Source: Deltaproteobacteria bacterium GWA2_38_16 (GTDB taxonomy: Bacteria > Bdellovibrionota > JACOXK01 > 2-02-FULL-40-11). From it: a DNA stretch of 64,000 nt. Where the stretch lies: contig MGPE01000011.1 of the NCBI GenBank assembly GCA_001797335.1, forward strand, positions 13,154-77,153, in the 5' to 3' direction. The notes beneath the pieces are model-generated. The model did not search any database. It was not told the DNA's origin and saw only the letters and a program-made list of their open reading frames with translations. A program made the translations under genes and the position numbers. Positions within the stretch are counted from its first letter, which is position 1. Every line of letters starts with the position of its first letter. Positions 56,760 through 64,000 of the stretch are shown here, in pieces.

Positions 56760-57584
56760 ATGAAAACTAAAATCATTATATTTCTATGGAGCATCCTCAT
56801 ACTACCCTCACTCGTAGCACATGCAGACTTACAAAACTTTGTCAGGCTACATGATTACTTTGATAATACGCTTAAAATTCAAGCCGGTAGTTTTGTGGGG
56901 CGTGGGTTAACGTCAAACACAGAATATCAAATGACGCTTCTTCAATATTCCAATGAAGCCAAAGAAACCTTTGTAGTCGTTCTTGAAAAGCTCGATAACA
57001 ATCTGAACATCGTACATACTCGAGCTTATTTTGCGACTCCCATCACTGACACTCAAAGCGATTTATTTGAATTCGTGTTGGATCGAGAAAAAACCATGCT
57101 TCTTCCACCTTTCGAAGGAAAAGCGCCCATGACGCTAAACCTCAGTAAAGTTGAAAAAGATCACATGATGTTAGAGCTAAAACCCTTGGTAAGCGATCCA
57201 CAGTTTAGTGAAATTATTCGATTTCATTGGGGCAGAACCCCTCAAGTGTATGTGGGGCTAAGAGATACCCGATTTATCGCTGGAAAAAATGAAGTCCGCT
57301 TGTGGAGTGATAACGAAGGCTCTTGGGCAGACCTCACGATTGCAGACACTCCAAACGCCGGAGGAACTTTCCGAGTTTCTGACGAAGGAATTCCAGGGCT
57401 TTTTGTTTTAAGACGCATTGTGAAAGACCGCTATAGCCAAGAAGAAAGTGAACAAATTGCCTATGTTCTTTATTTCTCACGGCGTGTTTCCACCGCATTT
57501 TTAGGAATGGGACGAAGCAGCACAAAATTTGTAACTACACTTCCCACACTTTCAGAAAATAGCTGGGAACTCAATCAGGATTAA
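56760..57584 (+). CDS. Secreted beta-rich protein, unknown
   Basis: 274 residues. Signal peptide MKTKIIIFLWSILILPSLVAHA, then an all-beta pattern (LKIQAGSFVGRGLTSN, KETFVVVLEKLDNNLNI, TPQVYVGLRDTRFIAGKNEV, QIAYVLYFSRRVSTAFLGMG). Not related to the helical family. Two bases after the preceding gene, with AAGGAG before ATG, and three bases before the next gene. Probably a periplasmic partner of the array proteins. Confidence 0.68.
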   Translation: MKTKIIIFLWSILILPSLVAHADLQNFVRLHDYFDNTLKIQAGSFVGRGLTSNTEYQMTLLQYSNEAKETFVVVLEKLDNNLNIVHTRAYFATPITDTQSDLFEFVLDREKTMLLPPFEGKAPMTLNLSKVEKDHMMLELKPLVSDPQFSEIIRFHWGRTPQVYVGLRDTRFIAGKNEVRLWSDNEGSWADLTIADTPNAGGTFRVSDEGIPGLFVLRRIVKDRYSQEESEQIAYVLYFSRRVSTAFLGMGRSSTKFVTTLPTLSENSWELNQD

Positions 57585-57587
57585 GTC

Positions 57588-59642
57588 ATGAAGCACATTC
57601 GCATTATCCTTGTCATTTTTGTCATTCTGAGTGCCGTAGGCACGAAGAATCTCTACGCCCAAAATTCCATCTTCGACGAAGGGGTCGATACCACCATCCG
57701 CCCAGAAGATATCACTCAAGATCTCTACCAGTGGGCACAAAACACTGCTTTAAAACTTAAAAAAGTCCTAGAAGATATGCGAAATTTCGACCTTCCTGAA
57801 AAAAGAGCATTCTTGATTAAACACATTCAAGAAAGTGTCGAAGAAGCTCAAAATATTAGAGAGCTTCTCCTCATGCGCTTTGCTTTAAATCGCGCTCTAG
57901 ATTTAAATAAATCTTTTTCTGATCAAGACGATGAACTTTCTGTAAACTATGTTTTAATCCCTGCAATTAGACAAGCTATTGCGCTCTATGAAAGAGAAGA
58001 TCTCCCCTATTTAACAGCCACCCTCAATCAACAAAATATCCAAGACATTCCTGTCCCCTCTTATGCTGCTTTTACTAAAAATAATATTAGCTATTTACTG
58101 AATATCTCAAACCTTACTCCTTCTTATGTGAGCCAATTTGAAATTTTAAAAAATACAATTGTTTGGGTAGTTAATGACTTACTTCGATCTTCTGAAACCA
58201 AAAGAAATCCTACAAACTCTACTTTAATTTTAAATCTTGAAGAACTCTATTTTAAATATGAAAACACACCTATTGAAAACATCGATTATGTTCTCAATAA
58301 TAAAATCAGAAGTGCTCTTTTAAAAACTCAACATACGATGGCCATTGAAAAAAATGCCAAAGAAATGCCTCCGTTTATTCTCTACACCGCCCCTAATCAC
58401 ACATCGGATTCCACAAATTCCCCCTTTACTCATCAACTCCCCGAAAAACCCAAAGAACCTGGGATTCTTCAAAGAATTTTTGAAGAACGGTCTATTGAAA
58501 GAAGATACGAAGACATATCCATAGAACATCTGAGCATTGGAGCAGGCTTGAGACAGATTCAAGCAGAAAGCTCTCAAGGTAAAACTGAAACCAGAAATGT
58601 TCTCCATATTCCACTCAATATTCTCCGAGTAAAACATCCTAATAAAGGAGAGTTTTATGTTTTAAAATCAGAATTCGACATGACTCAAAATCAAGAATTT
58701 CTCCAACACAACCTAAAACTTTTAGGCGGACATTATCTTTGGAATATTGATAATGGCCCTATCTCCCTTGGCCCTTATGCCAATCTTGTCACCTTTAAAC
58801 GAGATGAACTGAGAAATTTAGAATTTGGACATTGGCTAGAATTGGGGCTGGCTTTAAACATCCAACCTTTTAAAAACAAACGTTTTTTTATTCATGCCAA
58901 AGCCTATGCACACCCATCTTTCAATGCACAAGACAGTCAATATTCAGAGCTGAATCATATGAATCTTCCCCAAGATGCCTCTCCCGAGTGGAAAGAAGAA
59001 CTAAAACAACTAGAGGCCAAACACTATAATGCTGAAACGGCCGCCATTAAAGCCTCTGAAGCCAAAAGAGATTCTCTCATGGCCACGGGAGAATATTATA
59101 TTTATACAGAACTGAATGGTAACCAATGGGTAGCTCACAATGGAGAGAGATACTGGAGAACCTACGGCCACAAAGTTTTAAATGACTCTGATCGCACAAC
59201 ACTCTTAAAGACAGATAAAATAAATGATTTCAAAGAGTATGGATTTATGACGTTAGAAATGGATGCCGAATGGATAAAGTCTATTAAAAGACAAGATGAT
59301 CTTATTTTACAATTTGGAGGACGCATTACCAATATGCACGTAGATGGTTATGATAACAACACCTTACCCCAAGTTCATCGAGATCGTTATAGCAATAAAG
59401 CCACAGAAACCAGCTCATTTTTCACATTACAGTACAGACTTTACGATATAGGCAGTCGAGACTTTCTGGACTCATATAACGACAGCAAGCTCTTTAATAT
59501 GGGCCCTGTTCTTGTCATTTCTTATGAAACCCTAGATAACCCTCTAGCTAAAAATCTCATGAGCTTTTTTAATCCTGACGCCGCCTCCCATGCGATCACG
59601 AAAACTGAAACATGGAGTATGTATGTTAAATTCGATTGGTAA
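57588..59642 (+). CDS. Array paralog 1: helical domain plus outer-membrane barrel-like domain
   Basis: 684 residues. Signal peptide with VILSAVGTKNLYA encoded by a palindromic repeat, cleavage before Q. Then SIFDEGVDTTIRPEDI and a helical domain (to ~residue 280; RELLLMRFALNRALDLN, LPYL, YAAFTKNNISYLLNISN). From ~310 there are about twelve amphipathic strands interrupted by a charged helical insertion (PEWKEELKQLEAKHYNAET), ending SMYVKFDW, an outer-membrane beta-signal with aromatic last residue. Probably an outer-membrane protein with a periplasmic helical domain. No family recognised. Confidence 0.75.
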   Translation: MKHIRIILVIFVILSAVGTKNLYAQNSIFDEGVDTTIRPEDITQDLYQWAQNTALKLKKVLEDMRNFDLPEKRAFLIKHIQESVEEAQNIRELLLMRFALNRALDLNKSFSDQDDELSVNYVLIPAIRQAIALYEREDLPYLTATLNQQNIQDIPVPSYAAFTKNNISYLLNISNLTPSYVSQFEILKNTIVWVVNDLLRSSETKRNPTNSTLILNLEELYFKYENTPIENIDYVLNNKIRSALLKTQHTMAIEKNAKEMPPFILYTAPNHTSDSTNSPFTHQLPEKPKEPGILQRIFEERSIERRYEDISIEHLSIGAGLRQIQAESSQGKTETRNVLHIPLNILRVKHPNKGEFYVLKSEFDMTQNQEFLQHNLKLLGGHYLWNIDNGPISLGPYANLVTFKRDELRNLEFGHWLELGLALNIQPFKNKRFFIHAKAYAHPSFNAQDSQYSELNHMNLPQDASPEWKEELKQLEAKHYNAETAAIKASEAKRDSLMATGEYYIYTELNGNQWVAHNGERYWRTYGHKVLNDSDRTTLLKTDKINDFKEYGFMTLEMDAEWIKSIKRQDDLILQFGGRITNMHVDGYDNNTLPQVHRDRYSNKATETSSFFTLQYRLYDIGSRDFLDSYNDSKLFNMGPVLVISYETLDNPLAKNLMSFFNPDAASHAITKTETWSMYVKFDW
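57621..57652 (+). repeat. Palindromic repeat half-unit in signal peptide of paralog 1
   Basis: ATTCT-ga-GTGCC-gta-GGCAC-ga-AGAAT with GTCAT before and CT after. Encodes VILSAVGTKN of the signal peptide. The copies at 59662 and 61737 differ only in the loop. Confidence 0.88.
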
Positions 59643-61701
59643 AACACTCTTTCTTCTTCTGGTCATTCTGAGTGCCATCGGCACGAAGAATCTCTATGCA
59701 CAAGAAGCATCTTCTATCTTCGACGAAGGCGTCGATACCACGATTCGCGCAGAAGACATTGGGGATGATGTACGCATGTGGGCACAGAATACGGCAATTC
59801 AACTGACTAAAGCCCTTAGAAAAGTAAAACAACTGAGTAGCGATCAAAAAAGAAAATTCTTAGAAGAGGCCATCCAAGAATCTGTTGAAGAAGCACAAAC
59901 TCAAAGAGAGTTGCTTTTAATGCGCTTTGCTTTAAATCGCGCCCTGGCTATCAATAAATTTTTTGATGATACGAGTTCAGAACTGGCATACCAATATGTT
60001 TTAATCCCCAGTATTAAAGAAGCTATCGCTCTTTATAATGAAGCGGATCTCCCCTACTTAAATGCCAATCAAGATAGAGAGATCCCTACTCAAGAAATTG
60101 GAGTTCCACCCTATGCCGCCTTTACTCGAGCTAACATGCATTACCTTTTAAATATCTCTAACATTCACCCATCTTATAAAACACAATTTGAACTATTAAG
60201 GCTTTCTATTGTGTGGATGGTAAATGATATTTTGCGCTCCCCTCAAGCCAAAAGAAACTCTACTAATGCCAATATTATTTTAGATTTAAAAAAAATCTAT
60301 TCTAAATATGAAAACACACCTGAAAGCGACATTACCTATACGCTCAATAACAGCTTAAGAGCAGAAATCTTAGAAGCCTATAAAACATTAGTTGTAGAAA
60401 GTAATGCGGCAAAAATCCCGGCCTTTATGGTATATTCCGCTCCAAACCATCCTCACGAAAATATTGAAATAGCTGCGCCAAAACCTAAAGAAGAAAATAG
60501 CCTTCTCACCCGAATGCTTGCAATGAAAAAAGACGCCAAAGAATATTCCGCCACTCGCTATGGCTATTTTAATACAGGCATTGGGGGGGGAACATATACG
60601 CAGACAAGCGACAATGAAGAAAAAACTCAAGGAATGATTGCTCTTCAATTTAAAGTTTTTCATTATGAAACACCCGAAGCGGGGCAAGAAGCCTATGGTG
60701 CAAAAGGGGATTTTATTCGAGTGGGCACAGAATTCCCCAGACAAAATATAGAAATTTTAGGTGCAAAATGGGCTTGGCCTGTGAGTGACCATCTTGCTCT
60801 AGGCCCTTATATTAGAATTCTTAAACGCACACGAGATAATACACGCTTAACAGAAGATACCCGCTGGTTAAATGCAGGAATCAATTGGCAAATTCAACCG
60901 TTTGATTCTAAAAAATTAACAATTAATATTGCTACCTATTATGTACCAGATCCAAAATGGGGCGCGGTAACATTAAAACATTTCACAATGGGGGATGTAT
61001 CTGAAGGATGGAGAAATGATTTAGCCGCTCGTGAGGCTCAGTATCAAGATGAATGGACACAACAAATTCAATCTTCACAACAAAGGGCTACTCAACTCCA
61101 AGGCGTGGGATATAGACGTTACACAGATGAACAAGGGCGCGAGTGGATAGATGTCCCTGGTGCAGGAAGAGAAAACGATCATAAAATTCTTACTGATGGT
61201 GATCGAAACACCCTCATTAGCCAAGAAAATATGTTTGAAAGGCGACGTCGCGCTTTTGTTGTAGAAGCCGATGCACGGCTCGTTGGATCTTTTAAAAGAT
61301 ATAATGACATTGCGTTAACCCTGGGGGGTTATTACGAAAACATGATGATGGAAGATTTTAAGCGTAATTTGCCACAAACAAATGCTCAGATCTATAAAAC
61401 ACGTTTTGAAAATCATGGACTCCATGGCACTCTTGAATTTCGTCTATGGGACTCCGAAAGAAAAGGAATAAATCATTACTGGGATAGACCTACCTATTCC
61501 TATCGAGACGAAGAATATACCTGGTCTGCCCCCGATTATGACAAAAAAGATGTTACGTTTGGCCCAACCCTTGTTATTTCCTATGACATGGATGATAACC
61601 AAATTGGAAAAAACTTTGTAAGTTATTTTAACGCTGACAGAGCCAAAGACATACCTTCTCAAACAGAAGTTCTTCAAGTGTACATAACATTCGATTGGTA
61701 A
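59623..61701 (+). CDS. Array paralog 2: helical domain plus outer-membrane barrel-like domain
   Basis: 692 residues from ATG 59623 (GGAG five bases before it), inside the end of paralog 1. Signal peptide with VILSAIGTKNLYA from a palindromic repeat, then SIFDEGVDTTIRAEDIGDD, the shared helical domain (RELLLMRFALNRALAIN, YAAFTRANMHYLLNISN) and a barrel-like C-terminal half with the same charged insertion (AREAQYQDEWTQQIQSSQQR), ending QVYITFDW. Same architecture as paralog 1, with clear divergence in the middle. Confidence 0.75.
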   Translation: MLNSIGKTLFLLLVILSAIGTKNLYAQEASSIFDEGVDTTIRAEDIGDDVRMWAQNTAIQLTKALRKVKQLSSDQKRKFLEEAIQESVEEAQTQRELLLMRFALNRALAINKFFDDTSSELAYQYVLIPSIKEAIALYNEADLPYLNANQDREIPTQEIGVPPYAAFTRANMHYLLNISNIHPSYKTQFELLRLSIVWMVNDILRSPQAKRNSTNANIILDLKKIYSKYENTPESDITYTLNNSLRAEILEAYKTLVVESNAAKIPAFMVYSAPNHPHENIEIAAPKPKEENSLLTRMLAMKKDAKEYSATRYGYFNTGIGGGTYTQTSDNEEKTQGMIALQFKVFHYETPEAGQEAYGAKGDFIRVGTEFPRQNIEILGAKWAWPVSDHLALGPYIRILKRTRDNTRLTEDTRWLNAGINWQIQPFDSKKLTINIATYYVPDPKWGAVTLKHFTMGDVSEGWRNDLAAREAQYQDEWTQQIQSSQQRATQLQGVGYRRYTDEQGREWIDVPGAGRENDHKILTDGDRNTLISQENMFERRRRAFVVEADARLVGSFKRYNDIALTLGGYYENMMMEDFKRNLPQTNAQIYKTRFENHGLHGTLEFRLWDSERKGINHYWDRPTYSYRDEEYTWSAPDYDKKDVTFGPTLVISYDMDDNQIGKNFVSYFNADRAKDIPSQTEVLQVYITFDW
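59662..59693 (+). repeat. Palindromic repeat half-unit in signal peptide of paralog 2
   Basis: ATTCT-ga-GTGCC-atc-GGCAC-ga-AGAAT. Encodes VILSAIGTKN. Identical to the copy at 61737. Confidence 0.88.
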
Positions 61702-61706
61702 AATAT

Positions 61707-62936
61707 ATGAATAAAAATATTTTTATACTCTTTTTCGTCATTCTGAGTGCCATCGGCACGAAGAATCTCTATGCGCAGGACTCCATCTTCGACGAGGGGG
61801 TAGATACCACCATTCGCGCAGAAGACATTGGCGATGATGTACGCATGTGGGCACAAAATACGGCATTGAAACTTAAAAAACTTTTGAAAGAAGTTAAAAA
61901 AGGCACTTTTCTAGAAAAAAGAGTCCTGATTCTTCAAACCATTCAAGAAAGCGTTGAAGAAGCTAAAGATAGACGAGAGCTTCTCTTAATGCGCTTTACC
62001 TTAAACCGGGCGCTAAAACTGGAAGAAGAATTTAATAATCAACATGATGCCTTGGTGGTTCACCACATTTTACTCCCTGCTGTAAAACAAGCCATTTCTC
62101 TTTATGAACAAAGCGATCTGCCTTATTTACAATTTAACAGTGGAAAACCGGAGGCCGAAATTGAGCCCCCTAATTATGCAGCCTATACCAAAACCAATAT
62201 TGGATATCTTTTAAATGCTTCTAATATGAATAAGACTTTAGAGGGCCAATTTAACATTGCCAAAATATCTTTAGCCTGGGTGGCCAAAGACATTCTTCGC
62301 TCCCCTAAAGCCAAAAGAAACTCTGCTAATGCTGATATTGTCATCCAACTTCAAAAACTTTTAACGGAACTAGAACCTATTCAAAAATGCAACATTAATT
62401 ACAAACTTAACAACAAACTCAGAAACACACTCTTAGATCTTTTAGAAAAAATTGTCCCAGAAACATCCTCCGAACATATTGTTCCCCCACTGTGTTATCT
62501 AACACCCAAAGATCTTGTAGTAGATTTAGAAAAAGAGCTTGAAAAGATCCTTGATCTTACGACGTATATAAATAGCATTTCAGAACGCGATGGAATACTG
62601 CGTCAGTGGTATTATCAACATCAACCTCAAATAACCATACCGACAATAAGCACTCTTTGTTGCTATTTGAACAGTTCAGAAATAAAAAATGAACTTATAC
62701 GAGATTGGTTTGATATAAAGTATCAATCTTTGAATTTAAAACAACTACTGAACTTATGCGAACAATCTAATTACCATAGCACAAGAGATTACATGATTAA
62801 AAAATATTTTAATGCTAAATATGAAACTCTATCCACAGAAGAAACAAAAACATTAGCCGCCTGGTCAAATAGCTATGAACTAAAAGATTATATCTTAAGC
62901 AAAAAAGTACAATTAAATATGTCACAAAATAAATGA
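61707..62936 (+). CDS. Array paralog 3: helical domain with replaced C-terminus
   Basis: 409 residues from ATG 61707, five bases after paralog 2. Repeat-encoded signal peptide (VILSAIGTKNLYA), SIFDEGVDTTIRAEDIGDDV and the shared helical domain (RELLLMRFTLNRALKLE, YAAYTKTNIGYLLNASN). After ~residue 280 the barrel is absent. Instead there are about four imperfect ~30-residue helical units (for example YLNSSEIKNELIRDWFDIKY, RDYMIKKYFNAKYETLS, SNSYELKDYILSKK). Likely periplasmic rather than outer-membrane. No family recognised. Confidence 0.72.
   Translation: MNKNIFILFFVILSAIGTKNLYAQDSIFDEGVDTTIRAEDIGDDVRMWAQNTALKLKKLLKEVKKGTFLEKRVLILQTIQESVEEAKDRRELLLMRFTLNRALKLEEEFNNQHDALVVHHILLPAVKQAISLYEQSDLPYLQFNSGKPEAEIEPPNYAAYTKTNIGYLLNASNMNKTLEGQFNIAKISLAWVAKDILRSPKAKRNSANADIVIQLQKLLTELEPIQKCNINYKLNNKLRNTLLDLLEKIVPETSSEHIVPPLCYLTPKDLVVDLEKELEKILDLTTYINSISERDGILRQWYYQHQPQITIPTISTLCCYLNSSEIKNELIRDWFDIKYQSLNLKQLLNLCEQSNYHSTRDYMIKKYFNAKYETLSTEETKTLAAWSNSYELKDYILSKKVQLNMSQNK
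61737..61768 (+). repeat. Palindromic repeat half-unit in signal peptide of paralog 3
   Basis: Identical 32 bases to 59662-59693. Encodes VILSAIGTKN. The surrounding coding sequence is less similar than the repeat itself. Confidence 0.88.
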
Positions 62937-62951
62937 ACAAAAATATTTGTT
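62936..62951. terminator. Weak hairpin after paralog 3
   Basis: AACAAA-aata-TTTGTT followed by AATTTT, between paralog 3 and the small partner gene. A short AT stem, so termination would be inefficient. Confidence 0.3.
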
Positions 62952-62975
62952 AATTTTCGCGGTGAGGACAAAAAA

Positions 62976-63233
62976 ATGAGGACGCAATCTATCGATACAA
63001 ATTCCAAAGTTGAAGAGATTCAAGTTAAGCTTTTGCATAACATGAAAAGCTCACTTCGTTTCAAAAAAACATTAGAGATGTCCTCATGGATTTTATGGCT
63101 TGGGAAGAAAGCTATTTCAAAAGCACATCCTGGGTGGGATCAAAAGCAGAAGGACTTATTTTTTGTTGAAACTCATTATGGAAACTCTTTGGCTCAAAAA
63201 CTGAGAAATTATTTAGAAAAAAAACATTTATGA
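62976..63233 (+). CDS. Small partner of an AbiEii-like nucleotidyltransferase
   Basis: 85 residues, soluble. The pattern (Q.KLL..M..S.RF..TLEMSS....GKKAISKAHPGWDQ, FVETHYGNSLAQKLRNYL) matches the short proteins commonly encoded before nucleotidyltransferase-domain proteins in putative toxin-antitoxin pairs. GTGAGG lies before ATG. ATGA overlap with the next gene. Antitoxin role is inference from context. Confidence 0.7.
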   Translation: MRTQSIDTNSKVEEIQVKLLHNMKSSLRFKKTLEMSSWILWLGKKAISKAHPGWDQKQKDLFFVETHYGNSLAQKLRNYLEKKHL

Positions 63234-63811
63234 AACAAGAATCGGATATTATTTTAGCCCTTAAACCATTTCTTAAAGTTCTCGACCGTCTTGGGATTTC
63301 CTATTATGTGGGGGGTTCCATTGCCAGTTCAACCTATGGGGCCTTTCGTGCCACAAGAGATATTGATATGGTGTTGAATTTAAATCCAACCCATATAGAC
63401 GAACTCGTTCATTCTTTAAAAAATGAATATTATATTGATCGAGATATGATATTGGATGCCATAAAACACAAGATCTCTTTCAACCTCATTCATTTAAAGA
63501 CAATGTTTAAAATTGATGTTTTTCTTCTAAAAGAAAGAGCATTTGATCAAGAAGCGTTTCGAAGAAAAAAAGAAAATAAAATTGAAGAGTCAGATCGTTT
63601 AACCGTTTTTTGTTTATCTCCAGAAGACATTATTTTGCATAAATTAGAGTGGTATAAAGAAGGAAATTTTGTTTCAGAAAGGCAGTGGCAGGACGTGGCA
63701 GGAGTTTTAAAAGTTCAAGGAGACCAGTTAGATAAAAATTATATGAAAAAATGGGCCAAAGAAATAGGTGTTTTAGATCTTTTGGAAAAAGCCCTTCAGG
63801 AGGTACAATGA
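63230..63811 (+). CDS. AbiEii-like nucleotidyltransferase
   Basis: 193 residues. YYVGGSIASSTYGAFRATRDIDMV gives the GGS...RxTxDID motif, in two runs; the third carboxylate is in FKIDVF. SPEDIILHKLEWY is the family's C-terminal block. Minimal nucleotidyltransferases of this type act as toxins (AbiEii/MenA-like, tRNA targets) or are uncharacterised. Overlaps its small partner at the start and paralog 4 at the stop, so it is translationally coupled into the array. Confidence 0.8.
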   Translation: MKQESDIILALKPFLKVLDRLGISYYVGGSIASSTYGAFRATRDIDMVLNLNPTHIDELVHSLKNEYYIDRDMILDAIKHKISFNLIHLKTMFKIDVFLLKERAFDQEAFRRKKENKIEESDRLTVFCLSPEDIILHKLEWYKEGNFVSERQWQDVAGVLKVQGDQLDKNYMKKWAKEIGVLDLLEKALQEVQ

Positions 63812-64000
63812 AAAAACTATTTATTTTATTTTTTCTCTGGATCCTCGCTTTCGCGGGGATGACTATTGTCGCTCAGGATCTCTTTGCCCAAGACTCTATC
63901 TTCGACGAAGGGGTCGACACCACCATCCGTCCAGAAGATATCACTCAAGATCTCTACCAGTGGGCACAAAACACTGCTTTAAAACTTAAAAAAGTCCTAG
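63808..64000 (+). CDS. Array paralog 4, 3' end outside window
   Basis: First 64 residues only. ATG overlaps the nucleotidyltransferase stop (ATGA) with AGGAGG four bases before it. Signal peptide MKKLFILFFLWILAFAGMTI..., cleavage near LFA-QD, then SIFDEGVDTTIRPEDITQDL as in paralog 1. Over the last ~100 bases it is almost identical to paralog 1 (two differences seen), while its signal peptide comes from a different member of the palindromic-repeat family. Confidence 0.78.
   Translation, partial: MKKLFILFFLWILAFAGMTIVAQDLFAQDSIFDEGVDTTIRPEDITQDLYQWAQNTALKLKKVL
63837..63863 (-). repeat. Palindromic repeat half-unit in signal peptide of paralog 4
   Basis: On the minus strand GTCATCCCCGC-gaaa-GCGAGGATCCAG; on the plus strand it encodes WILAFAGMT of the signal peptide. 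The inner and outer ends match the dcd-upstream copy (53751), not the GTGCC/GGCAC type of paralogs 1-3. Confidence 0.85.

Overview
The window is a densely packed, AT-rich chromosomal segment of a Gram-negative (diderm) bacterium. Two LPS-export proteins (LptD, an LptE-like lipoprotein), RND pumps and proteins ending in outer-membrane barrel signatures show the outer membrane. The TIGR02147-type regulator and the many small secreted proteins fit deep 'deltaproteobacterial' lineages such as Bdellovibrionota or UBA10199. That placement is an inference and weak. There is no rRNA, CRISPR array, recognisable transposase or phage. Genes overlap or abut almost everywhere. The longest gene-free stretch is only 215 bases (34248-34462).

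Layout. 1-6.7 kb (+): two RND permeases separated by a small PII-like protein, then a lipoprotein and a CPBP membrane protease. 6.7-8.2 kb (+): a cysteine-rich secreted protein and a secreted tocopherol-cyclase-like protein. 8.2-13.3 kb (-): rsmB, a BaiN/YhiN-type flavoprotein, an aldehyde dehydrogenase, an aspartokinase without ACT domains and a small membrane protein. 13.4-23.3 kb (+): a ribbon-helix-helix regulator, lepA, lepB, then pyrB-pyrC-carA-orf-carB. 23.4-29.3 kb (+): xylFGH plus a secreted GH15 glucoamylase, a starch/oligosaccharide-to-sugar uptake operon. 29.4-35.2 kb: secreted proteins, rpsT, holA, lptE, rpoZ and a DUF721/DciA-like gene. 35.3-43.2 kb (-): alr-purH-(GYF/TPR protein)-purD-purE-tsaC-DUF1015. 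43.3-44.6 kb: tRNA-Thr(CGT) with a tiny DUF2442/DUF4160 cassette bounded by a 12-bp direct repeat. 44.7-46.4 kb (+): nadB, whose end lies antisense to queG. 46.3-53.7 kb (-): dcd-folC-lptD-pabA-ROK kinase-amidohydrolase-queG. 53.8-54.9 kb (-): a secreted HExxH protein.

54.99-64.0 kb (+) is the most unusual region. A TIGR02147 regulator overlaps a string of secreted proteins that share one helical domain. Two members add a C-terminal outer-membrane-barrel-like region, one has the barrel replaced by short helical repeats, and a further copy runs off the window. An AbiEii-like nucleotidyltransferase and its small partner sit between copies three and four.

Across the window there are 13 half-units, at ten loci, of a palindromic repeat with the anatomy GTCATYC-stem-loop-stem-GRATCY. 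Stem bases covary between copies. Paired (REPIN-like) units lie between genes, while single units lie in frame inside genes: at the end of an RND permease, in the linker of CarB, and in the signal peptides of all four barrel-family paralogs. Signal peptides built from dispersed palindromes are the observation I would follow first.
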